From: Haloechinothrix sp033042135
GTDB taxonomy: Bacteria > Actinomycetota > Actinomycetes > Mycobacteriales > Pseudonocardiaceae
Direction of reading: 5' to 3'
NCBI RefSeq assembly: GCF_033042135.1
Contig: NZ_WBXM01000002.1
Span: 124,001-188,000, forward strand
Length of the DNA: 64,000 bases
The notes beneath the pieces are model-generated. The model made no database searches and was not told the origin of the DNA. It saw only the letters and a program-made list of their open reading frames with translations. Both the position numbers and the translations under genes were made by a program. This document shows, one piece after another, positions 55,459-63,087 of this stretch (positions are counted from its first letter, which is position 1; each line of letters opens with the position of its first letter).

Positions 55459-56244
55459 ATGTGTGGGCGGTACGCGGCGACGAAGGATCCCGCCACCATC
55501 GCGCGCGAGTTCGACGCGGTCGACGAGAGCGTGGGGGAGTGCGCGCCCAGTTACAACGTCGCTCCCGGTAAGCCGGTACCCGTGGTGGTGCGGCGGCACC
55601 TGCGGTCCGCGGACGGTGAGGTGCTCACCGACCGGGAACCCACGACCAGGGTGCGTGCGATGACCTGGGGCTTGGTTCCGTTCTGGGCGAAGGACCGGGG
55701 GATCGGTCATCGCATGATCAACACGAGGGCGGAGACCGCGTCGACCAAACCGGCCTTCCGGAAAGCGCTGGCGCGGCGGCGGTGCCTGCTCCCGGCGGAT
55801 GGCTGGTTCGAGTGGCAGCGGCTCACCGCAAGGGGCCGCACGATCAAGCAGCCGTACTACATGACACCGGCAGACGGTGAAGGGCTCGCCTTCGCGGGGA
55901 TCTGGGAGACCTGGCGTGACCCCGAGCTTCCTGACACCGCCGCGCCTCTGGTGACGTGCTCGGTGCTGACCACAGCGGCTGCCGACTCGCTGTCCGAGAT
56001 CCACGACCGGATGCCGCTGGTGCTGCCGAGGCAGTCGTGGGACGCGTGGTTGGATCCGGATCGGCCGGACGTCGCCGAGCTGCTCGCGCCGCCACCTGCG
56101 AGCCTCGCGGCCGCGCTCGAGGTACGGCCGGTGTCGACCAGGGTGAACAACGTGGCCAACGACGGTCCCGAGCTGATCCAGCGGGCCGAGCAGGCAAGCG
56201 ATGACCGGCAACCGTCGCTGTTCGACGACGAGGGTAATCCATGA
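55459..56244 (+). CDS. SRAP-domain abasic-site processing protein (YedK/HMCES)
   Basis: Shields abasic sites in single-stranded DNA by forming a thiazolidine link through its N-terminal cysteine. 261 residues. After Met removal Cys2 is the first residue (MCGRYAA). The other active-site residues known from YedK are present: Asn88 (MINTR), Glu118 (GWFEW) and His182 (IHDRMP). ATG 55459 is forced by the need for Cys2. Its stop overlaps the next gene (ATGA). Rv3226c is the mycobacterial counterpart. Confidence 0.95.
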   Translation: MCGRYAATKDPATIAREFDAVDESVGECAPSYNVAPGKPVPVVVRRHLRSADGEVLTDREPTTRVRAMTWGLVPFWAKDRGIGHRMINTRAETASTKPAFRKALARRRCLLPADGWFEWQRLTARGRTIKQPYYMTPADGEGLAFAGIWETWRDPELPDTAAPLVTCSVLTTAAADSLSEIHDRMPLVLPRQSWDAWLDPDRPDVAELLAPPPASLAAALEVRPVSTRVNNVANDGPELIQRAEQASDDRQPSLFDDEGNP

Positions 56245-56858
56245 CCACCGCGACGATCCAGACCCGGTACGGCCCGGCGCGCGCCGAGTTGCACTGCGCG
56301 GAGGAGGGCAGCGCGGCGTTGCTGCTCGGGCACGGCGCGGGTGGCGGCATCGACGCCAAGGATCTCGTGGTAGTCACCCGGGCCGCGCACGACGCCGGGG
56401 TGCACGTCGCGCTGGTCGAACAGCCCTACCGGGTCGCGGGGCGCCGGGCGCCCGCGCCGCGCAGGCAGCTCGACGACGCGTGGTTGACCGTAGCGGACGA
56501 GCTGGCCGAGCGTTGGTTCGACGAGATGCCGATGATTTTCGGTGGCCGGTCCTCCGGGGCGCGGGTGGCCTGCCGGACGGCCGAGGCGGGCTCCGCCGTA
56601 GCCGTGCTGTGCCTGGCGTTCCCGGTGTGCCCGCCCGGTAAGCAGGAGGCGCGGGCGAGCAGGCAGGCCGAGCTCGACGCGGTGACCGTGCCGGTCCTCG
56701 TGGTGCAGGGCGAGCAGGACCCCTTCGGCCGTCCCGACCCCGGACGGCATCACGAGATCGCGATGGTGCAGGGCAATCACGCGCTCGACACCGACCTGGA
56801 TGCCGTGTCCAGGGTGACCACCGAGTGGCTCGGCAGGGTGCTCCGCCCGCTGGTGTGA
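56241..56858 (+). CDS. Small alpha/beta-hydrolase (KANL3/Tex30 type)
   Basis: 205 residues. LLLGHGAGGGIDAKDL supplies the oxyanion region, the nucleophile elbow is GGRSSGARV (Ser in GRSSG), then VLVVQGEQDPFG gives the acid and QGNHALD the His. This is the dienelactone-hydrolase-like KANL3/Tex30 family. Substrate unknown. It overlaps the SRAP gene by 4 nt and so may be made together with it. Confidence 0.85.
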   Translation: MTTATIQTRYGPARAELHCAEEGSAALLLGHGAGGGIDAKDLVVVTRAAHDAGVHVALVEQPYRVAGRRAPAPRRQLDDAWLTVADELAERWFDEMPMIFGGRSSGARVACRTAEAGSAVAVLCLAFPVCPPGKQEARASRQAELDAVTVPVLVVQGEQDPFGRPDPGRHHEIAMVQGNHALDTDLDAVSRVTTEWLGRVLRPLV

Positions 56859-56920
56859 CCCGCACCGGTCTGCTCGTCAGGACCGTCACCTTCGTGCCTG
56901 CGTGGCCTGGGGCACGCCAC

Positions 56921-56947
56921 GGAATGCGGCCACGAGAGGTGACGTTA
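56921..56947 (+). promoter_or_regulatory. SigH/SigR-dependent promoter upstream of sigH
   Basis: GGAAT (56921-56925), 17 nt, CGTTA (56943-56947). Equivalent to the known SigR form GGGAAT-N18-GTT, with C in place of the first G. It fits positive autoregulation of sigH by its own product after thiol oxidation. Transcription would start near 56953. Confidence 0.85.
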
Positions 56948-57123
56948 CACCCGGTATGCCGATACCGACCGTGACGGGCGAGCCCAGGGTTCGCACGGTG
57001 CCGCGGGCACCGTCGGGCACCCTGGCGCCGAGCCGCGTATCCTCAGCGGGGACGTATGCGTACCCGACCATGAACGCCTTACAGGGCGGGTCCGGTGCCG
57101 GCGCGGAACCGGGAGGAAGCGGT

Positions 57124-57780
57124 TTGGCTGACCAGAGCCAGCAGGAACGGGCCGAGGGCAATGATCAGGGCCCCGGCCAGGAGCGGAGCGGGCAGGAGCA
57201 GGCCGAGCTCATCGCGCGGTTCGAGCGCGACGCGATGCCGCTGCTCGACCAGCTCTACTCGGCGGCCATGCGCATGACCCGCAATCCGGCGGATGCGGAG
57301 GACCTGGTCCAGGAGACCTACCTGAAGGCCTACCGGGCCTTCGCGAGCTTCACCGAGGGCACCAACCTCAAGGCCTGGATGTACCGCATCCTGACCAACA
57401 CCTACATCAACGGTTACCGCAAGCGCCAGCGCCAGCCCGCCGAACAGCCAACGGAGGAAATCCAGGACTGGCAGCTCGCGCAGGTCGCGGGCCACACCTC
57501 GGGAGGACTGCGCTCTGCCGAGGTGGAGGCGCTGGACAGGCTGCCCGACACCGATGTCAAAGCGGCCCTGCAGCGGCTGCCGGAAGAGTTCCGGCTGGCT
57601 GTCTACCTCGCGGACGTGGAAGGCTTCGCCTACAAGGAGATTGCCGAGATCATGGAGACCCCCATCGGCACGGTGATGTCGCGGTTGCACCGTGGCCGTG
57701 GCCAGCTACGGGAGTTGCTGGCCGACACCGCGCGGGAGCGGGGGTTCATCCGGGACTCGCGCGAGGAGGTGGCGCGATGA
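57124..57780 (+). CDS. sigH: ECF sigma factor SigH/SigR
   Basis: Sigma factor for thiol-oxidative and heat stress, controlling thioredoxin and mycothiol genes. 218 residues from TTG 57124, which has a ggagg site 7 nt upstream. Region 2 has FERDAMPLLDQLYSAAMRMTRNPADAEDLVQETYLKAYRAF and NLKAWMYRILTNTYINGYRK; region 4 has LPEEFRLAVYLADVEGFAYKEIAEIM and GTVMSRLHRGR. An in-frame ATG at 57070 would add 18 residues, like the longer SigR form of Streptomyces. The overlapping rshA encodes its inhibitor. Confidence 0.96.
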   Translation: MADQSQQERAEGNDQGPGQERSGQEQAELIARFERDAMPLLDQLYSAAMRMTRNPADAEDLVQETYLKAYRAFASFTEGTNLKAWMYRILTNTYINGYRKRQRQPAEQPTEEIQDWQLAQVAGHTSGGLRSAEVEALDRLPDTDVKAALQRLPEEFRLAVYLADVEGFAYKEIAEIMETPIGTVMSRLHRGRGQLRELLADTARERGFIRDSREEVAR

Positions 57781-58097
57781 CCAGCACCAGTTGCGGCGAG
57801 CAGGACGGCCCTGACTGCACGCAGGTCCTTGCCGAGGTCTATCGCCTGCTCGACAGGGAGTGCCCGCAGGAAAAGGAAGCCGAGCTGCGCAGGCACCTCG
57901 AGGAGTGCCCGCCGTGCCTGGAGCAGTACGGCATCGGCGAGCAGCTGAAGAAGCTACTCGCCCGCAAGTGCGGTGGCGAGCATGCCCCTGACGGGCTGGC
58001 GGAACGGCTCCGCGAGACGATCCGGGCGACCGTGGCCGAGCGCACCGGCGACGACGTCCTCGCCCCTGGCGCGGACACGGAAGCGCGCGAGGCCTGA
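57777..58097 (+). CDS. rshA: Redox-sensing zinc anti-sigma factor RshA/RsrA
   Basis: Binds SigH when reduced and releases it on disulfide formation. 106 residues. Zinc ligands Cys14, His40, Cys44 and Cys47 (HLEECPPC) have the same spacing as Cys11, His37, Cys41 and Cys44 of Streptomyces RsrA. Extra cysteines occur at 6, 29 and 65. The ATG overlaps the sigH stop, so sigma and anti-sigma are translationally coupled. Confidence 0.95.
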   Translation: MTSTSCGEQDGPDCTQVLAEVYRLLDRECPQEKEAELRRHLEECPPCLEQYGIGEQLKKLLARKCGGEHAPDGLAERLRETIRATVAERTGDDVLAPGADTEAREA

Positions 58098-58113
58098 GCG
58101 CCACGCCATTCGG

Positions 58114-58166
58114 GAGCCGAAGGGGTCCCCGGGTACAGCATATGTACCGAAGGGGCCCTTCGGCTC
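58114..58166. repeat. 53-bp inverted-repeat element, copy 3, diverged (convergent junction)
   Basis: Same length and outer ends as copies 1 and 2 (GAGCCGAAGG...CCTTCGGCTC); 11-bp outer arms plus an inner GGTACA/TGTACC pair. It lies between the convergent rshA and bL37 genes. Confidence 0.75.
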
Positions 58167-58177
58167 GTACCCGAACG

Positions 58178-58252
58178 TCAGGAGTGTGGCTTCGTGCCGT
58201 GATTGGCCGCGTTCTTCTTCCGCATGCGGCGCTTACGGGTGCGCTTCGACAC
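58178..58252 (-). CDS. Small basic ribosomal protein bL37
   Basis: 24-residue protein, MSKRTRKRRMRKKNAANHGT followed by KPHS, very close to the bL37 protein found in mycobacterial 50S subunits. GTG 58252 is preceded by gaggaggg, a strong ribosome-binding site, at 3 nt. It is too short for usual gene finding. It is convergent with rshA, with copy 3 of the inverted repeat between, and divergent from pdtaS. Confidence 0.85.
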   Translation of the reverse strand: MSKRTRKRRMRKKNAANHGTKPHS

Positions 58253-58463
58253 GGTCCCTCCTCGGACTCGGGTCCTGACCACCTCGCGGTGGCCCTCGTG
58301 AGCCAGTCTGGCACGGCTGCGGCCGCCACCGCCAACCTCTCGCGCCGATCCTGCCCGCGCGGCGCTGTACTCATGTCGAGCTCTGGTCCGGCCGCCGAGG
58401 GCGAGTCCGCCGGTCGCGACCCTCTTCCGGGCGTACCGCCCGGCGGTTTGATTGGATGACATC

Positions 58464-59969
58464 GTGTCTACGCTTGCCGACCTGCTCGCCGAGCACACCG
58501 GGCTGTCCGGTGAAGCGGCCGATCATCTCCAGACGGTCGTCGCCGAGTGGCAGCTGCTCGCCGACCTGTCCTTTTCCGACTTCCTGATGTGGGTGCCGGT
58601 GCAGCGCGGTGACCACGCCAGGATCGACAGCGACACCGAGTTCGTGTGCGTGGCCCAGGCGCGGCCGACGACGGGGCCGACGGCGCATCCCGAGGACGTG
58701 GTCGACTCCCGGGTGACGATCGAGGACTATCCGCTGCTCGTCCGCGCGATCCGCGAGGTCCGGATTTTCCGGGAGCAGGACCCGCACTGGCATCACGACG
58801 TGCCGATGCGCAGGGAAGCGGTCCCGGTGACCTACCGGGGCCAGGTGATCGCCGTGCTCAGCAGGGAATCCACGTTGGTCACACCGCGCGTGCCGAGCTC
58901 CCTCGAGATCGCCTATATCAGCAGCGCCGCCGACCTGTGCCAGATGATCGCCGACGGCAGCTTCCCCAATCCCGAATCATTGACCGGGGTGCATGCCAGC
59001 CCCCGGGTGGGGGACGGGTTCATCCGGGTGGATTCGTCCGGGGCGGTGGTTTTCGCCAGTCCGAACGGCCTGTCGGCCTACCATCGGATGGGGCACGAGG
59101 CGGATCTGGTCGGTGAGCACCTCGTGCCGTTGACCAAATCGCTCATCGCCGATCCCTTCGATGCCAGTGAGATCGCCCAGCGGATCAACGACGCGCTTGA
59201 AGGGCGGCCCGGCAGCAGGGCGGAGGCGGAGTCGCGGCCGGGAGCCGCCGTGCTGTTCCGCGCGATACCGCTCCGTCCCTCGGGGGTCGCCGCAGGGGCA
59301 CTGGTGCTGGTGCGCGACGTGACCGAGGTCAAGCGCAGGGATCGGGCACTGTTGAGTAAGGACGCCACGATCCGGGAGATCCACCACAGGGTCAAGAACA
59401 ACCTGCAGACGGTGGCGACACTGCTGCGGCTGCAATCGCGCCGTACCGCGAGCGATCAGGCACGCCAGGCGCTGGAAGAGTCGGTGCGCCGGGTCTCGTC
59501 TATCGCCATGGTGCACGAATCACTGTCGGTGTCGGTGGACGAGCGGGTCGATCTCGATCACCTGCTGGACAAGGTGCTGCCGATGCTGGGCGAGATCTCA
59601 ACCGCGGAGTCTCCGTTGCAGCTGACAAGGGAAGGATCGTTCGGTGTCGTGGTGGCCGACATCGCCACCCCGCTGGTGATGGTGCTGTCGGAGCTGGTGC
59701 AGAACGCGGTCGAGCACGCGTTTCCCGGCGGCTCCGGCGGGACGGTGGTGGTGCACGCGCACCGCACCGCTCGGTGGCTGGATGTGGCCATCTCGGACAA
59801 CGGCAAGGGGTTACCCGCGGGCTTCTCGGTGGAAAGCGCTAACGGTCTCGGCCTGCAGATCGTGCGCACCCTGGTGGAATCCGAACTGCGCGGTTCGCTG
59901 TCGGTACGCGCGCGCCAGCCGAAAGGGACGGAGGCATCGCTGCGCATTCCCTTGGTGCGGAGATTGTGA
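58464..59969 (+). CDS. pdtaS: Sensor histidine kinase PdtaS
   Basis: Cytosolic kinase of the PdtaS-PdtaR system; PdtaR is an RNA-binding antiterminator made elsewhere. 501 residues. The N-terminus (VSTLADLLAEHTGLSG, EWQLLADLSFSDFLMW) is a GAF-like domain, then PAS (GDGFIRVDSSGAVVFASPNGLSAYHRMG), then the HWE/HisKA_2 kinase with phosphoacceptor His in REIHHRVKNNLQT and ATPase boxes ELVQNAVEHAF and SDNGKGLP. GTG 58464 matches the mycobacterial start. It lies beside whiB1, as in M. tuberculosis. Confidence 0.95.
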   Translation: MSTLADLLAEHTGLSGEAADHLQTVVAEWQLLADLSFSDFLMWVPVQRGDHARIDSDTEFVCVAQARPTTGPTAHPEDVVDSRVTIEDYPLLVRAIREVRIFREQDPHWHHDVPMRREAVPVTYRGQVIAVLSRESTLVTPRVPSSLEIAYISSAADLCQMIADGSFPNPESLTGVHASPRVGDGFIRVDSSGAVVFASPNGLSAYHRMGHEADLVGEHLVPLTKSLIADPFDASEIAQRINDALEGRPGSRAEAESRPGAAVLFRAIPLRPSGVAAGALVLVRDVTEVKRRDRALLSKDATIREIHHRVKNNLQTVATLLRLQSRRTASDQARQALEESVRRVSSIAMVHESLSVSVDERVDLDHLLDKVLPMLGEISTAESPLQLTREGSFGVVVADIATPLVMVLSELVQNAVEHAFPGGSGGTVVVHAHRTARWLDVAISDNGKGLPAGFSVESANGLGLQIVRTLVESELRGSLSVRARQPKGTEASLRIPLVRRL

Positions 59970-60029
59970 GCGCGTCGGCTCCGCCGCACCACGGGCACGA
60001 TGCGGGGTCATGCCGTTATGGCAGCCGGA

Positions 60030-60073
60030 CAGCATTGGAGGCCGGCACCTTCAGGTGCCGGCCTCCAATGCTG
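60030..60073. terminator. Bidirectional terminator between pdtaS and whiB1
   Basis: Arms 60030-60050 and 60053-60073 are perfect 21-bp complements around a 2-nt centre (tc), beginning cagcattggaggccggc. It lies 61 nt after pdtaS and 24 nt after whiB1, exactly between the convergent stops. No T-tract on either side. Not the same element as the 53-bp repeats. Confidence 0.85.
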
Positions 60074-60096
60074 GTAACCGGTGTACGGCCGGTTCG

Positions 60097-60348
60097 TCAG
60101 GCCGTACGGGTGCCGATGCTGGCACGGCGACGCTTCAGCGCACGCCGCTCGTCCTCGCTCATGCCGCCCCATACGCCCGCGTCCTGGCCGGTGGCCAGTG
60201 CCCAGGCCAGGCAGTCGGACGCGACGGTGCAGCGGTGGCACACAGCTTTTGCCTCGGCCTCCTGCACGAGCGCAGGACCCGTGGTCCCCACAGGAAAGAA
60301 CAGCTCCGGGTCCTCGTCTCGGCAGGCCGCGTGGTGGCGCCAGTCCAT
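60097..60348 (-). CDS. whiB1: Iron-sulfur transcription factor WhiB1
   Basis: Nitric-oxide-sensitive regulator that partners with the housekeeping sigma factor; essential in M. tuberculosis. 83 residues. Cluster ligands Cys9, Cys37, Cys40 and Cys46 are at the same positions as in mycobacterial WhiB1. The turn is GVWGG and the basic tail KRRRASIGT. An aaggag site lies 8 nt before ATG 60348. Two CRP-type palindromes lie upstream, as in M. tuberculosis where CRP controls whiB1. Confidence 0.95.
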   Translation of the reverse strand: MDWRHHAACRDEDPELFFPVGTTGPALVQEAEAKAVCHRCTVASDCLAWALATGQDAGVWGGMSEDERRALKRRRASIGTRTA

Positions 60349-60420
60349 CTCGTGAGCTCCTTCGTGGCGACGCGGGTAAGCCGCGCCACGGTCGTCATGG
60401 CGGTCGTTTTCTCGGGGTGC

Positions 60421-60436
60421 TTGTGAATGCTTTCAC
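60421..60436. promoter_or_regulatory. CRP-type site 1 upstream of whiB1
   Basis: TGTGA-ATGCTT-TCACG matches 9 of 10 consensus positions of TGTGA-N6-TCACA. Its centre is about 80 nt before the whiB1 ATG, in front of a plausible promoter. Confidence 0.65.
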
Positions 60437-60470
60437 GAAGCGCCCGATCGAGCAAGGGTTTTCGGAAGAT

Positions 60471-60486
60471 CGGTGAGTGAGCTCAC
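60471..60486. promoter_or_regulatory. CRP-type site 2 upstream of whiB1
   Basis: GGTGA-GTGAGC-TCACC is a palindrome with the GTGA-N6-TCAC core. Its centre is 50 bp upstream of site 1. Confidence 0.55.
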
Positions 60487-60731
60487 CCGCCAGAGGTATT
60501 GCTCTGACCTGCGAATTCCCTCACATCACGGGGCGCGAAGGCCAGCCGCGTTGCTGCGAACGGCACCTAGATATCGGTAAGTGGTATAAGCCCCTTCGGT
60601 CGCGGTGATCACGTGACCCGCGAGAATGCCGCCTGGCCGTCGGATCCGGCTCGCCCGCCGCGCCACGCCCGGGAACGGGGGTCGGTGTGCACGGACCGGG
60701 ACGATCACGCCAGGCGCGGAGACACCAGCGA

Positions 60732-61670
60732 TCACGCCAGCACGGTGAGCGCGTCCGGCACCGAGGTGAAATCCACCATGGACGCCGTTCCCACATAATC
60801 ACCGTCAACCTGGACGTTCACCGGCTCCTCGGCACGCACGCCGAACTTGGCGACGTCGGCGTACCTGATCACGCCGCGAGCGTGCCGCAGGCCGCGGTTG
60901 CTGAGCGCGCCGGCCAGGTGCTTCAGGACGCTGGGCACCCCGAGGCTGCGCAGCCCGATCACGGCAAGACCCGTGTCGAAGGAGCATCCAGGAGCCAGCC
61001 GGATCGGGCGGGATCCCAGGTAGCTCCACGGGTCGGTGTTGCAGACGAACACGCTGCGGGCGGTGGCTTCCTCGTCGCCGGGAACCTCGATGGCCAGCGA
61101 CGGTCTCCCCAGCGGCGGCCGGAAGTAGCGGGTGGCGGCGACCCTGGTGTACAGCGCGGGACCCGCTTGCTTGCCGCGGATCCGGTCCACGCCAGCGACG
61201 ACGTCGGCGTCCCATCCGAGTCCCGCGCTGAAGGTGAACAGCCTGCCACCCGCCGCCCCGAGGCCGATGCGGCGCGTGCGCCAGTGCGCGAGCGCCTCGA
61301 GGAGCACGTGGGTGGCCTCGAGCGGGTCGGAGGGCAGCCCGAGGGCCCTGGCGAAGACGTTGGCCGAGCCTCCGGGCACGATCGCCACCGCCGGTGCGGC
61401 CGGGTGCGGCACCGCTACGGAACCGCTCACCGGCTCGGTGTCACCGGCGAGCCCGTTGACGATCTCGTTGACCGTGCCGTCCCCGCCGTGCGCCACGACG
61501 ACGTCGAACCCGTCGGCACGTGCTCGCGCACCGAGGTCGGTCGCGTGGCCCCGGTACGACGTCTCCACGAGCGTGACCTCGGCCCTACTGGCCACGGCAT
61601 GTGCGATGACATCCCGGACGCCGGGTGTGGTCGAGGTGGCCCGCGGGTTGACGATCAGCAGTGCTCGCAC
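60732..61670 (-). CDS. Diacylglycerol/lipid kinase family protein, Rv3218-like
   Basis: 312 residues. N-terminal LLIVNPRAT, the nucleotide motif GGDGTVNEIVNGL and PGGSANVFARALGLP belong to the DAGK/YegS/LCB5 family, which phosphorylates lipid hydroxyls with ATP. The C-terminal VNVQVDGDYV strand is also typical. In M. tuberculosis a member (Rv3218) lies next to whiB1. Substrate unknown. GTG 61670 has only a weak upstream site. Confidence 0.9.
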   Translation of the reverse strand: MRALLIVNPRATSTTPGVRDVIAHAVASRAEVTLVETSYRGHATDLGARARADGFDVVVAHGGDGTVNEIVNGLAGDTEPVSGSVAVPHPAAPAVAIVPGGSANVFARALGLPSDPLEATHVLLEALAHWRTRRIGLGAAGGRLFTFSAGLGWDADVVAGVDRIRGKQAGPALYTRVAATRYFRPPLGRPSLAIEVPGDEEATARSVFVCNTDPWSYLGSRPIRLAPGCSFDTGLAVIGLRSLGVPSVLKHLAGALSNRGLRHARGVIRYADVAKFGVRAEEPVNVQVDGDYVGTASMVDFTSVPDALTVLA

Positions 61671-61985
61671 AGGGGCAGCCTACGTCTCGTGCGGGCCCGT
61701 TCCCTCCTTCCGCGGTCGTGTTCTTGTTCACGCGCCCGGCGCCGCCGGGCGCGTCTCTCTATCCTTCGCACCCCGATCGGTGACCGCTGCTCACCGACGA
61801 TGGTTTGATCGTCGCGCCCGCGGTCGGGCCGGGAAAACGGCCAACCGAGTGATTCATGGCACGCCCGCGCTACGTACTGTCATCGCCTGTGCCCGGCGGG
61901 AGGGCGGACCGGGCGCGATGCCTCCTGGAGGGGCCGGTGCCTTACCATCGAGGGGGAGTTCGCCGATGCGGGAAGGTCGTGACGC
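61671..61985. other. Divergent intergenic region with two inverted repeats
   Basis: 315 nt between the lipid kinase (-) and the membrane protein (+). A perfect 10-bp hairpin (cgcgcccggc-gcc-gccgggcgcg, 61731-61753) is followed by tctctctatcctt. A second inverted repeat, TCGGTGA-N7-TCACCGA, lies near 61779-61799. No gene. Confidence 0.55.
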
Positions 61986-62453
61986 GTGCGGGTCGCCGAT
62001 GTGATGTTGCCTGCCCCCAAGGAGGTGCGGCTGGCAGGCGCGCTGGTCATGGTGCCCGGCATCCTCGGGGTCGGCTTCGCGTTCACGTTGCTGTTCTCCG
62101 CGCTGCTCGGTTCGCCGACCACCGAGGGCGGCAACAGCGTGTACGGCGAGGCCGCTTACTACGTCGTGCTCGGCGGTGGCACGCTCGCCTGCGGAGTCGC
62201 ACTGCTGCTCGGCCAGCTGTGGGCCCGCGCCCCCGCTGTCGTGGTGGCGGTGGTGCAGGGCGGGGCCGCCTGGTACATGCTGGCCTCCTCCCGCCCTGAG
62301 CTGGGGGTGCCGGTGATGGCCGCGGCGATCGCGATCCTGGTGTTGCTGTTCCGTGAACCCTCCCGCGCCTGGGCGCTCGGTCTGGAGGCTCAGGACGTCG
62401 GTGACGACGACGGTGGTGATGCGCGGCGTGGCGGTCAGCGGGGTGGTCGCTGA
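61986..62453 (+). CDS. Membrane protein, Rv3217c-like
   Basis: 155 residues with four hydrophobic helices (AGALVMVPGILGVGFAFTLLFSALLG, AAYYVVLGGGTLACGVALLLG, APAVVVAVVQGGAAWYML, GVPVMAAAIAILVLLF) and an acidic/Gly tail. A counterpart is found beside whiB1 and the lipid kinase in M. tuberculosis (Rv3217c). Function unknown. GTG 61986 has a gggaagg site upstream. The 3' end overlaps the convergent GNAT gene by 19 nt. Confidence 0.78.
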   Translation: MRVADVMLPAPKEVRLAGALVMVPGILGVGFAFTLLFSALLGSPTTEGGNSVYGEAAYYVVLGGGTLACGVALLLGQLWARAPAVVVAVVQGGAAWYMLASSRPELGVPVMAAAIAILVLLFREPSRAWALGLEAQDVGDDDGGDARRGGQRGGR

Positions 62454-62944
62454 GTGATGCTTGCCGCTTGTCCGGCAAGGGCGGTGAGTTCCCGACCGGT
62501 GAGCCGGTACACGGTCCACTCGTCCATGGGGACGGCCCCGAGCGAGCGGTAGAAGTCGATCGCGGGGGTGTTCCAGTCCAGCACCCACCATTCGAGCCGG
62601 GCGTAGCCCTGCCTGGCGCACTCGGCGGCGAGCTCGGCGAGCAATGCCCTGCCCAGGCCCGAGCCGCGGTAGGTGGGCCGGACGTAGAGGTCCTCCAGGT
62701 AGATCCCGTGCACCCCGCGCCACGTCGAGAAGTTCAAAAACCACAGCGCGAATCCCACCACCGCGCCGTCGACATCGGCGACATGGCCGTACAGCGCGGG
62801 CCGGGGACCGAACAGCGCCTCGCTGAGCTGCTCGCTGGTGAGGTGGCATTCCTGCGGTGCCTTCTCGTAGTCGGCCAGCTCGTGCACCAGCGTGACGACG
62901 TCGGCGACATCAGCTTCGGTGACGGGCCGGATCTGACTCTGCAT
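62435..62944 (-). CDS. GNAT N-acetyltransferase
   Basis: 169 residues, similar in layout to diamine (spermidine/spermine-type) acetyltransferases: IRPVTEADVADVVTLVHELADYEKAP at the start, then GVHGIYLEDLYVRPTYRGSGLGRALL (motif A, acetyl-CoA loop RGSGLG) and a C-terminal ARLEWWVLDWNTPAIDFYRSLGA. ATG 62944 is chosen; the longer in-frame start at 63106 crosses the operator of the next gene. Substrate unknown. Confidence 0.9.
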   Translation of the reverse strand: MQSQIRPVTEADVADVVTLVHELADYEKAPQECHLTSEQLSEALFGPRPALYGHVADVDGAVVGFALWFLNFSTWRGVHGIYLEDLYVRPTYRGSGLGRALLAELAAECARQGYARLEWWVLDWNTPAIDFYRSLGAVPMDEWTVYRLTGRELTALAGQAASITQRPPR

Positions 62945-63025
62945 CGCGGTGACCTCGGTCGTGAACGTGGACGGGCCGGCTCCACGTATACCGCACGGCT
63001 GCGGCAACGAGGCATCGCCGGTAGG

Positions 63026-63046
63026 GTTACCGGCAAGTAACATAAT
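63026..63046 (+). promoter_or_regulatory. GTTAC-N6-GTAAC operator overlapping a -10 box (CATAAT)
   Basis: GTTAC and GTAAC (63026-63041) form a perfect inverted repeat with spacer cggcaa, and CATAAT (63041-63046) follows directly. Operators of this shape are typical of TetR-type regulators of fatty-acid genes. It lies 42 nt before the hotdog-fold gene. Confidence 0.6.
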
Positions 63047-63087
63047 GGCCTGTGACAGACTGCTGATCACTGAAAGGACCGGCACCG

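Larger units (their letters stand above)
60349..60731 (-). other. whiB1 upstream regulatory region
   Basis: 383 nt between the whiB1 start and the end of the lipid kinase gene, both on the minus strand. The part next to whiB1 holds two CRP-type palindromes 50 bp apart. The distal part (60490-60731) shows nothing I can support. Confidence 0.6.
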
